Assembly (NCBI GenBank): GCA_938003565.1
Contig: CALKYB010000006.1
Location: forward strand, 1-6,962
Length of the DNA stretch: 6,962 nucleotides
Reading direction: 5' to 3'
Source: an uncultured bacterium
Lineage (GTDB): Bacteria > Bdellovibrionota_C > UBA2361 > SZUA-149 > CALKYB01
The notes beneath the pieces were generated by a model, which saw only the letters and a program-made list of their open reading frames with translations, searched no databases and was not told where the DNA came from. Below are positions 1 through 6,012 of the stretch, piece by piece (positions within the stretch are counted from its first letter, which is position 1; the number at the start of each line of letters is the position of its first letter). A program made the position numbers and the translations under genes.

Positions 1-399
1 GATGGCTGGGGTTGGGAGAACAATGACTCTTGTATAGTAGACTCATCAAGCATTCCAAGTGGGTCAAGTAGCCCCCAAAATGATCAGTGTGTAGACAATG
101 ACGGAGACGGTTGGGGTTGGATTCAAGCTACCCAGTCCTCGTGTCAGGTTGATAGTGATGACACTGATGGAGGAGATCCCGTAGACCCTGTTGACCCTGT
201 AGATCCCGTAGACCCAGACCCGGAGACCGATGAATATGAGTGTGTTGATAGTGACGGAGACGGGTGGGGATGGATCCAGGAGCTAAGTCTGTCTTGCCAA
301 GTGGATGAGCCAATGGGGAAGGAGGTTCCAGACAGCGATGAATGTGTTGATACGGACGGAGATGGTTGGGGCTGGAATCAAAGCTTAGGTATATCTTGC
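1..399 (+). repeat. Array of at least four two-cysteine DGDGWGW modules in copy 1
   Basis: Coding repeats. The visible end of module 1 (bases 1-33) finishes in WENNDSC, the short-tail form that resembles CBM10. Modules 2-4 (88-144, 241-297, 343-399) begin CVDxDGDGWGW and end 8 residues after the last Trp with SC, giving 18 residues from Cys to Cys. The DxDxDG spacing matches the start of an EF-hand or dockerin calcium loop, so calcium binding is plausible. I infer one disulfide per module. Between modules 2 and 3 the linker contains a 9-base tandem repeat (178-213) encoding PVD four times. Confidence 0.75.
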
Positions 400-1137
400 G
401 AGATTGAGCCTACAGATGTGTATTCTCCATTTAGTGTTAATGACATTACAGATGTTGTTTTAACTGCAGGTCAGTCCAATTCTTTGGGTCAAGATACTGT
501 TTCTGACGATGTGTTGGATGCACCTCATGAAAGAGTTTTTGTTTGGACGTTTGATAAAGGTTGGAAAGTTGCTGACCTAAAAAATCAAGCTTGGTTTGCA
601 AATGGTAGTCCAAAGAGTGGGGGCATTGGTCATCTAGTGCCTGGGTTTAGAATAGCCAAGTCTATTGTAGAGAACGATCCTACTCGAGTTGTCGGACTTA
701 TTCCATCTGGAGTAGCTGGAATGCCAATTAGTTTTTGGGATGACTCAGGACAAGAATTTCCCGCTGTAGTCAATAAGGTCTCTGATGCTTTGGCAGAGTT
801 GCCGTTTAAAAACGAAGTAGATTTAATATGGTGGATGCAAGGTGAGGCAGATGATGTCAATGCAATTGACTATCGAGCTGAGTTGGATTCTCTGATTTCT
901 AGATTCCGTTTACAAAGCTGGTATAGCACTGGTTACTTCATAGCCAATGAGACTGTCGCTTCTGACGTAAATCCTCTTATTAGAACTCTTAATAATGATG
1001 GTGATTCATTGACTTGCTACTCTGAAGGCGAAGGGTTTTTGGCAAGCGACACAATTCATTTCGATGAACCAGCCATTCGAGATATAGGTTACTTAGTGGC
1101 CGACAAGTATCTAAACGGCTGTTATGATTTTAATTAG
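1..1137 (+). CDS. Secreted SGNH/SASA-type carbohydrate acetylesterase with DGDGWGW modules, copy 1 (5' partial)
   Basis: The reading frame is open from base 1 and ends at TAG 1135-1137, giving 378 visible residues; the start and signal peptide lie left of the window. The N-terminal part holds at least four two-cysteine modules with a DGDGWGW core. The first is cut by the window edge; the others span residues 30-48, 81-99 and 115-133. The linker between modules 2 and 3 is acidic and contains four PVD units. The esterase domain starts near residue 145. It has GQSN (nucleophile Ser159), WWMQGEAD at 277-284 (oxyanion-hole and structural block) and DTIH at 350-353 (Asp350/His353). These are the blocks of the sialate O-acetylesterase/CE6 group of SGNH hydrolases, which remove O-acetyl groups from sugars. 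All catalytic residues are present, so it is probably active. The substrate is not readable from sequence. Two cysteines in the esterase part, also present in both paralogues, may form a disulfide. A GTG at 301 is not the start, because homologous modules lie in frame upstream. Confidence 0.85.
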   Translation, partial: DGWGWENNDSCIVDSSSIPSGSSSPQNDQCVDNDGDGWGWIQATQSSCQVDSDDTDGGDPVDPVDPVDPVDPDPETDEYECVDSDGDGWGWIQELSLSCQVDEPMGKEVPDSDECVDTDGDGWGWNQSLGISCEIEPTDVYSPFSVNDITDVVLTAGQSNSLGQDTVSDDVLDAPHERVFVWTFDKGWKVADLKNQAWFANGSPKSGGIGHLVPGFRIAKSIVENDPTRVVGLIPSGVAGMPISFWDDSGQEFPAVVNKVSDALAELPFKNEVDLIWWMQGEADDVNAIDYRAELDSLISRFRLQSWYSTGYFIANETVASDVNPLIRTLNNDGDSLTCYSEGEGFLASDTIHFDEPAIRDIGYLVADKYLNGCYDFN

Positions 1138-1434
1138 AAGATACTCCAAAAATAAAACTAACTCTCACTCCTGGATAAAATGAAAATATGAGACCTCAAA
1201 TTGAATTTGAGGTCTCATATTGTCCTTGGGGCATTCTCCGCCGTATTGAGAAGGTAACCTGCTAAAGCCGCCAATAGTTTCCTCCAGTTGTGTCCCAATA
1301 CATAGAATTTCCCTAATCTTAGATGAAATTTTGTGGTATTGAATCTCTCCTCTTACTAGCAAACTCCAAATACCGTAGGAGATTCTTTAGGTTTCTAGAA
1401 CCACGAATTTTAAAAATAATTTTTTCTTTTCTTA
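1138..1434. other. Intergenic spacer between esterase copies 1 and 2
   Basis: Nearly 300 bases without a credible gene. Apart from the large palindrome at 1185-1221, the last 25 or so bases before the next ATG are a pyrimidine-rich tract preceded by an A/T-rich stretch. A promoter probably lies there, but I could not assign -35 and -10 boxes with confidence. A 65-codon minus-strand open frame crosses the palindrome; it has only a TTG start and no recognisable product. Confidence 0.5.
1185..1221. terminator. 37-bp perfect palindrome, possible (bidirectional) terminator
   Basis: Two 18-base arms (1185-1202 and 1204-1221) are exact reverse complements around one G. The RNA would form a stem of about 15 bp with a TTGAA loop. 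It lies 47 bases after the copy 1 stop, which fits a terminator. No T-run follows on the plus strand. The T-rich tail, read as ATTTTCATTTTAT, is on the minus-strand side. It could therefore terminate minus-strand transcripts better, act as an RNA 3'-end protector, or be a protein-binding palindrome. Confidence 0.45.
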
Positions 1435-2688
1435 ATGTACGTTCAACTCATATTTCGATTTTCTGTAATATCCTTGCTCCTGATAGTCGTGGCGCTAGAA
1501 GCAGGGGCTGTGGATACCTGCGCTTCCGCGGCATCTGATCCAGATGGTGATGGTTGGGGATGGGAGAACGAAGCTTCATGCAGAGTTAAGGGATCTAATG
1601 GAGCCGCTTCTAGGATAGCTACAGCAACTGCTCTACCCGAGAAGTCTCCAAACAACGAACTTAAAGATTATGAATGCGTTGACCCAGATGGTGATGGTTG
1701 GGGTTGGATTGAAGCGATTAAGAAATCATGCAAGATGTCTGACAAGGACAAAAAAAATCAGGCTTTGAAGAATGAAGATAAGGCAAAGAAAAAACTTTTA
1801 AAGTTAGATACAAGTTTAAAAAGACAGATGAAGGTTGCAAGTGACCCCTCTGAGTGTGTTGATTCTGATGGTGATGGATGGGGCTGGAACGCTCGTCTCA
1901 AAATATCTTGTGAGATAAAAGCCCCTGATCCAAAATCGCCTTATACAGTAGCCGATATCACCGATGTAATTCTCGTTGCCGGACAGTCAAATGCTTTGGG
2001 TGCAGGTAGAACTCCCGATGATATTTTAGATGCTCCCCATGAACGAGTATTTGTTTGGACTTATTCTGAAGGCTGGAAAATTGCCAGTTTGAAAACCCAG
2101 ATTTGGTTTGAGGACGGTAGCCCGAAAGTGGGCGGAGCGGGACAGCTTGTGCCAGGTTTTAGAATTGCAAAGTCTATCGCCCAGAAAGATTCTAAACGTG
2201 TTGTTGGTCTAATTTCAACAGGTGTGGCTGGAATGAGTATTAAGTTCTGGGATAAATCTGGCAAGGAGTTTCCTAGTATTTTGAAAAAAGTTTCACTTGC
2301 TCTAGCTGCCCTACCCAAGAAAACTAATGTTGATCTAATTTGGTGGATGCAGGGTGAGGCGGACGATCCCCATGCGGTAGACTATTTTGCCAAGCTTAGG
2401 TCTTTAGTTGAGCGCTTTCGAAAGAGTGGTTGGTTCTCGGATGGCTATTTCGTGGCAAATGAAACTGTCGGGTCGGAGGTTAACTCAATTATTCGTCGTC
2501 TTAACGTCGACGATGATCCTTTGACTTGTTTTTCGGAGGGCGAAGGATTTCTCTCGGCCGACAAAGTTCATTTTGATGAACCGGCTATTAGGCGAATTGG
2601 AGACCTCGTGGCAGAGAAGTATCTAAACTCCTGTGGGACAAAAAGATTAGATTCCACTTTATTAATGCAGAAGGCTTCTAACTCTTAA
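1435..2688 (+). CDS. Secreted SGNH/SASA-type carbohydrate acetylesterase with DGDGWGW modules, copy 2
   Basis: 417 residues, complete. ATG 1435 is the only usual start codon after the in-frame TAA at 1417 that also gives a full signal peptide (residues 1-25, hydrophobic core about 11-21, likely cleavage after AGA). No Shine-Dalgarno is visible; the leader just upstream is T/C-rich. Three two-cysteine modules follow at 29-49, 81-99 and 141-159. The linker after module 2 (about 100-135) is strongly lysine-rich and probably helical, unlike the acidic Pro/Asp linkers of the paralogues. The esterase domain (about 171-400) carries GQSN with Ser185, WWMQGEADD at 303-311, and DKVH with Asp376 and His379. 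All residues expected for SASA/CE6 O-acetylesterases are present. Cys365 and Cys400 match cysteines in both paralogues. A short C-terminal tail of about 17 residues is unique to this copy. The protein is probably exported; the natural acetylated glycan is unknown. Confidence 0.88.
   Translation: MYVQLIFRFSVISLLLIVVALEAGAVDTCASAASDPDGDGWGWENEASCRVKGSNGAASRIATATALPEKSPNNELKDYECVDPDGDGWGWIEAIKKSCKMSDKDKKNQALKNEDKAKKKLLKLDTSLKRQMKVASDPSECVDSDGDGWGWNARLKISCEIKAPDPKSPYTVADITDVILVAGQSNALGAGRTPDDILDAPHERVFVWTYSEGWKIASLKTQIWFEDGSPKVGGAGQLVPGFRIAKSIAQKDSKRVVGLISTGVAGMSIKFWDKSGKEFPSILKKVSLALAALPKKTNVDLIWWMQGEADDPHAVDYFAKLRSLVERFRKSGWFSDGYFVANETVGSEVNSIIRRLNVDDDPLTCFSEGEGFLSADKVHFDEPAIRRIGDLVAEKYLNSCGTKRLDSTLLMQKASNS
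1519..1911 (+). repeat. Array of three two-cysteine DGDGWGW modules in copy 2
   Basis: Module 1 (1519-1581) has 20 residues from Cys to Cys and ends WENEASC. Modules 2 (1675-1731) and 3 (1855-1911) have 18 residues and begin CVDxDGDGWGW. This is the same order of subtypes as in the visible part of copy 1: one long-head module first, then short-head ones. Linkers are 31 and 41 residues, the second lysine-rich. Confidence 0.75.
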
Positions 2689-2700
2689 TATTTCGGGGTG

Positions 2701-2718
2701 CACAGAAAAATTTCTGTG
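2701..2718. other. Short perfect inverted repeat after copy 2
   Basis: Arms CACAGAAA and TTTCTGTG are separated by AA, 12 bases after the copy 2 stop. No T-run follows, so it is a weak terminator candidate at best. It could equally be an operator-like palindrome. Confidence 0.25.
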
Positions 2719-2754
2719 GCGCTAATATCTTGGATTTGCTCTATTATCCCTAGA

Positions 2755-2779
2755 TTTACCTAACTAGGTGAAGTTTTTT
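2755..2779 (+). terminator. Weak intrinsic terminator candidate after copy 2
   Basis: TTTACC (2755-2760) pairs with GGTGAA (2767-2772) with one G-T wobble. The stem can extend by two pairs inward, and six T follow at 2774-2779. Orientation and position (66 bases after the stop) suit termination of copy 2. The stem is AT-rich and short, so efficiency is doubtful. Confidence 0.4.
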
Positions 2780-2782
2780 ACC

Positions 2783-2813
2783 TTAATTACCCTTTACTTT
2801 AGTAGGTAATTAA
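2783..2813. other. 9-bp inverted repeat upstream of copy 3
   Basis: TTAATTACC (2783-2791) and GGTAATTAA (2805-2813) are exact reverse complements separated by 13 bases, about 70 bases before the copy 3 ATG. It could be a dyad operator for a regulator or an AT-rich hairpin. No matching copy was noticed upstream of the other paralogues. Confidence 0.3.
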
Positions 2814-2882
2814 AATACTCTAGTATATTAATCAACAATACTGCTCGGTCGTGTTCTCCAGGCAGTCTTAGAGTTTGTTCTT

Positions 2883-4304
2883 ATGGATTATCGTAAATTC
2901 ACATCTCAAATCTCCTTTTTTCTTGTCTCCTTAGGCAGCTTGAATTTGGCTGTGGCTATGGGCTTCCCGGACTGTAGCTCCTCATCTTTTGACGAGGATG
3001 GAGACGGATACGGCTGGGAAAATGAAATGACTTGTGTCGTTGTAACTGGCCAGCCTGTTGTCCCGACAGATCCTGGTCCGAGTACAAATCTAGTTTACTG
3101 CAGCTCTTCGTCTTTTGACGAGGATGGGGATGGTTATGGTTGGGAGAACAGTTCTAGCTGTTTGGTTAAACCAGGAGTTGACGACGACCCAGATACTCAA
3201 CCCGACCCAACCTCTCCGTTTCCCTTTTGTAGTTCTTCATCTTTTGATGAGGATAATGATGGTTATGGCTGGGAGAATAAATCTACCTGTCTTGTAAGAC
3301 CAGGTGCAGATGACCAATCTAATCCCGATCCGATTGTTAATACTGATTCGGGATTTCCTTTTTGTAGTTCATCAGCTTTTGATGAAGACGGTGACGGCTT
3401 TGGCTGGGAGAATAAAGCTACTTGTATTGTTCAACCAGAAGTTGGTGGTGGTCCCGACAATCAACCAGATCCAGATATCAGGAGCAATCCAGCGGTTACA
3501 TTTTGTAGTTCTCCTGCAGTTGACCTCGATGGAGATGGATATGGTTGGGAGAATAGTAAGTCCTGCTTTGTGATTTATCCTGATGTTCCTTCGAATTTTA
3601 CAGTAAGTGATATAACGGATGTGGTATTGACCGCTGGTCAATCTAACGCCTTGGCTCCAGGAACAACGCCGGACGACACGTTGGATGCTCCACATGAACG
3701 AATTTTTGCTTGGACTAAGCATCAAGGTTGGAAAGTAGCCAGTCTAAAGACCCAGGTTTGGGTGCAGTATGATGATCCTAGAAATAAGGGCAGAGGGCAG
3801 TTGATACCTGGTTTTCGAATTGCCAAGTCTCTTGTAGAAAAGGATCCAAATAAAGTGGTTGGTTTAATAGTAACTGGGCAGACTGGTATGTCAATCGATT
3901 TTTGGCATGAAAATGGAGGCCATTACCCAGAAATTTTGAGTACTGTAGACTCTGCCTTGGATCAACTACCTAATAATTATCAAGTTGACTTAATTTGGTG
4001 GATGCAGGGTGAAGCCGATGACCCCCATGCTTATGATTATGGCGCAAAATTACACTCGCTAATTTCTAGATTTCGTTCTCAATCCTGGTTTAATGGTGGC
4101 TATTTTATTGCCAATGAAACTGTTGGTTTTGACGTGAATCCGATAATTCGCTCACTCAATCGGGACAACGATCCCCTAACTTGCTACTCAGAAGGTGAGG
4201 GTCTTGAGGCATCAGATGGAACTCACTTTGATGAGCCTGCTATACGGCTTATTGGAGACTATGTAGCGGATAAGTTTATTCATGGTTGCTATAATGCCAG
4301 GTAA
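2883..4304 (+). CDS. Secreted SGNH/SASA-type carbohydrate acetylesterase with DGDGYGWEN modules, copy 3
   Basis: 473 residues, complete. ATG 2883 gives a signal peptide with a basic n-region (YRK) and likely cleavage after AVA (residue 25). No convincing Shine-Dalgarno precedes it. Five two-cysteine modules follow (31-51, 73-93, 116-136, 161-181, 208-228). All have 20 residues from Cys to Cys, a Ser-rich head (CSSSSFDED) and a WENxxxC end like the C-terminal half of CBM10. Linkers are rich in Pro, Asp and Gly, as in flexible spacers of secreted carbohydrate enzymes. The esterase domain (about 240-470) has GQSN with Ser254, GLIVTGQTGMSIDFW at 327-341, WWMQGEADD at 372-380, and DGTH with Asp445 and His448. 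This is a complete SGNH set of the SASA/CE6 kind. Cys434 and Cys469 are shared with both paralogues. I infer a secreted acetylesterase that deacetylates a polysaccharide or glycan, with the array acting as a binding or spacing arm. Confidence 0.88.
   Translation: MDYRKFTSQISFFLVSLGSLNLAVAMGFPDCSSSSFDEDGDGYGWENEMTCVVVTGQPVVPTDPGPSTNLVYCSSSSFDEDGDGYGWENSSSCLVKPGVDDDPDTQPDPTSPFPFCSSSSFDEDNDGYGWENKSTCLVRPGADDQSNPDPIVNTDSGFPFCSSSAFDEDGDGFGWENKATCIVQPEVGGGPDNQPDPDIRSNPAVTFCSSPAVDLDGDGYGWENSKSCFVIYPDVPSNFTVSDITDVVLTAGQSNALAPGTTPDDTLDAPHERIFAWTKHQGWKVASLKTQVWVQYDDPRNKGRGQLIPGFRIAKSLVEKDPNKVVGLIVTGQTGMSIDFWHENGGHYPEILSTVDSALDQLPNNYQVDLIWWMQGEADDPHAYDYGAKLHSLISRFRSQSWFNGGYFIANETVGFDVNPIIRSLNRDNDPLTCYSEGEGLEASDGTHFDEPAIRLIGDYVADKFIHGCYNAR
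2973..3566 (+). repeat. Array of five two-cysteine DGDGYGWEN modules in copy 3
   Basis: Modules lie at 2973-3035, 3099-3161, 3228-3290, 3363-3425 and 3504-3566. Each is 63 bases from Cys codon to Cys codon. The period grows along the protein (42, 43, 45, 47 residues) because linkers lengthen. Module 3 has DNDG in place of DGDG. Module 5 is the most divergent (CSSPAVDLD). Third-base differences are common between modules, so this is not a very recent duplication. Confidence 0.8.
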
Positions 4305-4370
4305 TCTGATTTCCTAGTTCCTCCTTAAATTTTTAGTATACCTGTCTGATGGCCTCACTACCGCTTGGCT

Positions 4371-4428
4371 TATACTGCGCTGCTCAATAGAACTACTAGA
4401 AACCGAAATTTAAATGAGGCGCAGTATA
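4371..4428. other. Bulged stem-loop in the spacer after copy 3
   Basis: TATACTGCGC (4371-4380), a two-base TG bulge and CTCA (4383-4386) pair with TGAGGCGCAGTATA (4415-4428). This gives 14 base pairs around a 28-base loop. No T-run follows, so it is not a typical intrinsic terminator. The rest of the 4305-4535 spacer shows no coding sequence. It may be a structured 3' end of the copy 3 transcript or a leader element of the next gene. Confidence 0.4.
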
Positions 4429-4535
4429 TATTACCAGTTCGGTGAGCGGAAGTTCGATTGCTTTTTTGCAACAGTAATGGATCATATTTGCAGAACCTTT
4501 GTATAGAGTTGGTTTAAATATATATTTTCCTTTCA

Positions 4536-5906
4536 GTGACAGCATTAGAACAGACTAAAGAACCAGAGAGTTGCTCCCTAGATACTGGGTTGGTTTCGGA
4601 TATTGGTTTAGGGGCTAAGGGTAAGCTGGTTTGCGATCTTCAACGCGGACTTGTAGTTAGCGGGTTTCTTAATTCCAGCCAGGTTGATGGACAATACGGT
4701 AACATGACTGATAGGGCAGCTGAAAATTTTCAAAGCTGGCAGGAGTACGATCAGCCAGACTTCGCTGAATTAAGTGATAATACCAAACGTTTTCTAATTT
4801 TGCTAGGTGGTGGAGATTTAAATTTTGAAGCTGGTATTGCTAAAGAAGGCCTATCTTCATTGCAAGTTCCTAATGGGTCAAGAAAGTTTGGCTTAGTTGA
4901 GCTATCGCAAATTAGGAAATTTCTTAGCCCGAAAGAAGTTATAAGTTTAAGTGATACAGTGGATTTAGCTTTTGCTAAGAAGGTAGCCGAATTCCAAAAG
5001 ACAATTTCAAGCCACGCTCCGAATTTGAGGACTGATGGTATTTTGGATTTTAATACTAGTAAGATTATCAACGATATAATTACTTTTCGATCCGGGGTTC
5101 AGCAAACAGGTCTAATTTCGACTGATTTCAATAGTTTGAACTATGAAAGCGAGGTTAGAACGGAGGCTGAGGGGTTGATGAGACTTGGATTTGATTCGGA
5201 TAGCTTTAGGTATTTAGATGGTAAAATTTTAACTAAAGATCCAGAGACCAAGGCTGCTCTTCTTGTGAATCGCTATTACATGATTTCCTCCTCTAACGGG
5301 TATCTTTGTAAGAATGAACTTGGTTGCACTAGTTTAGAGGGTGCCAAAATAGCAGCTGTGGCAGCATTGAATCATTTTGCTAAATCTTATATCGAGCAAG
5401 CTGGGCCAAATGAAAGAGTGATACTCACAGGGTTTTCAGAGACTATGGGTCATCCTGGAGACGATCATGGAAGGGGGATAGGTCGAGATATTCACATGAC
5501 TACTGGTATGCTTAAATATCTAGCTGAAAATGAAAGATTCTCGTACCTGCCTTATACCGCGGAAGAAAAAAGAAAAAGGCCTCAATTTGTTGCAAGATTT
5601 TATGATAAAGCACTCAATCTTGAGCTTCGTTGGGAAAGCTCAACTACTCCTGCAAATTTACTTACTGCTTTGTCCCTTGAGAAGATACTGCTTGGGGTTA
5701 GGGAGGGGAGGGTTTCTAAGTTAGAAGTTCTCTCGGACACCTCCCTAAAGTATTCTGAGGGGGGGGAGAAGAAAATCTGGAATTTGCCTCAAACTGTTGA
5801 CCTCAATACTAATAAAAATGTTTGGTCTAAGCCGGGCCATCTTCACTCTGCCATTACTAAAAAGGTGAAACTTACTGATATCGCTGCATATTCTCGTATT
5901 AAGTAA
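4536..5906 (+). CDS. Peptidoglycan-binding protein with putative LAS-type metallopeptidase domain
   Basis: 456 residues from GTG 4536 to TAA. An in-frame TAA at 4515 leaves only an ATT (4524) as another possible start, so the N-terminus is uncertain. Residues 24-69 match a peptidoglycan-binding type 1 module (GxxGxxVxxLQ, DGxYGxxTxxAxxxFQ). Residues about 144-180 (FQK, then DGILDFNT) and 212-250 (LGFD, DG, ETKAAL) look like weaker copies. The C-terminal domain has H311-x6-D318 (HGRGIGRD) and H435-x-H437 (GHLHS). This is the HxxxxxxD plus HxH layout of LAS metallopeptidases such as VanX/VanY-like (M15) and MepA (M74) enzymes, which cut cross-links or stem peptides of peptidoglycan. I infer a cell-wall hydrolase. 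Cysteine pairs (13/33, 258/264) suggest an extracytoplasmic fold, yet no signal peptide is seen. Other options are a non-enzymatic wall-binding protein or a distant family. Confidence is high for the gene, moderate for the binding module and lower for the peptidase. Confidence 0.7.
   Translation: MTALEQTKEPESCSLDTGLVSDIGLGAKGKLVCDLQRGLVVSGFLNSSQVDGQYGNMTDRAAENFQSWQEYDQPDFAELSDNTKRFLILLGGGDLNFEAGIAKEGLSSLQVPNGSRKFGLVELSQIRKFLSPKEVISLSDTVDLAFAKKVAEFQKTISSHAPNLRTDGILDFNTSKIINDIITFRSGVQQTGLISTDFNSLNYESEVRTEAEGLMRLGFDSDSFRYLDGKILTKDPETKAALLVNRYYMISSSNGYLCKNELGCTSLEGAKIAAVAALNHFAKSYIEQAGPNERVILTGFSETMGHPGDDHGRGIGRDIHMTTGMLKYLAENERFSYLPYTAEEKRKRPQFVARFYDKALNLELRWESSTTPANLLTALSLEKILLGVREGRVSKLEVLSDTSLKYSEGGEKKIWNLPQTVDLNTNKNVWSKPGHLHSAITKKVKLTDIAAYSRIK
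5694..5712 (+). other. Canonical G-quadruplex motif inside the wall-protein gene
   Basis: GGGGTTAGGGAGGGGAGGG has four G runs of three or more with loops of 3, 1 and 1 bases. It is on the coding strand and encodes GVREGRV (residues 387-393). Short loops favour a stable quadruplex in DNA or mRNA. Whether it forms is untested. Confidence 0.6.
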
Positions 5907-5972
5907 ATCTGAAACTTTCCTAGTTCTATTCGAATCCTAAACTTTAGACATATCGTTTTAAACGGGTTTTCA

Positions 5973-6000
5973 GCTATTAGTTTTTTAGTAGCGAATTTTT
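5973..6000 (+). terminator. Possible intrinsic terminator after the wall-protein gene
   Basis: GCTATTA (5973-5979) pairs with TAGTAGC (5986-5992) with one wobble around a GTTTTT loop, and five T follow at 5996-6000. It lies about 65 bases after the stop but only 12 bases before the next ATG. If real, it would force the lipoprotein gene to depend on read-through or on processing. Confidence 0.35.
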
Positions 6001-6012
6001 GAGATATACTAA

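Noticed and set aside
301..303. GTG as the start of copy 1
   Set aside because: The same frame continues upstream to base 1 and encodes further modules homologous to those in copies 2 and 3.
1165..1362. Minus-strand open frame of 65 codons in the first spacer
   Set aside because: It starts at TTG, has no recognisable motif, and its 3' end is formed by the palindrome; chance frame or unrecognisable remnant.
2973..3566. Regularly spaced repeats resembling a CRISPR array
   Set aside because: The units are in-frame protein repeats with codon-level variation, without identical direct repeats or unique spacers.
3115..3573. Two plus-strand frames overlapping the copy 3 module array
   Set aside because: They are out-of-frame readings of the coding repeats; their similarity to each other only mirrors the repeat.
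3372..3725. Minus-strand open frame of 117 codons inside copy 3
   Set aside because: It is antisense to a gene whose frame is clearly coding; no domain or signal is visible.
4751..5071. Minus-strand open frame of 106 codons inside the wall-protein gene
   Set aside because: Antisense shadow without motif; the plus strand carries the peptidoglycan-binding modules.
6005..6010. TATACT as a -10 box for the lipoprotein gene
   Set aside because: It ends two bases before the ATG, so a transcript would start inside the coding region; no matching -35 was seen.
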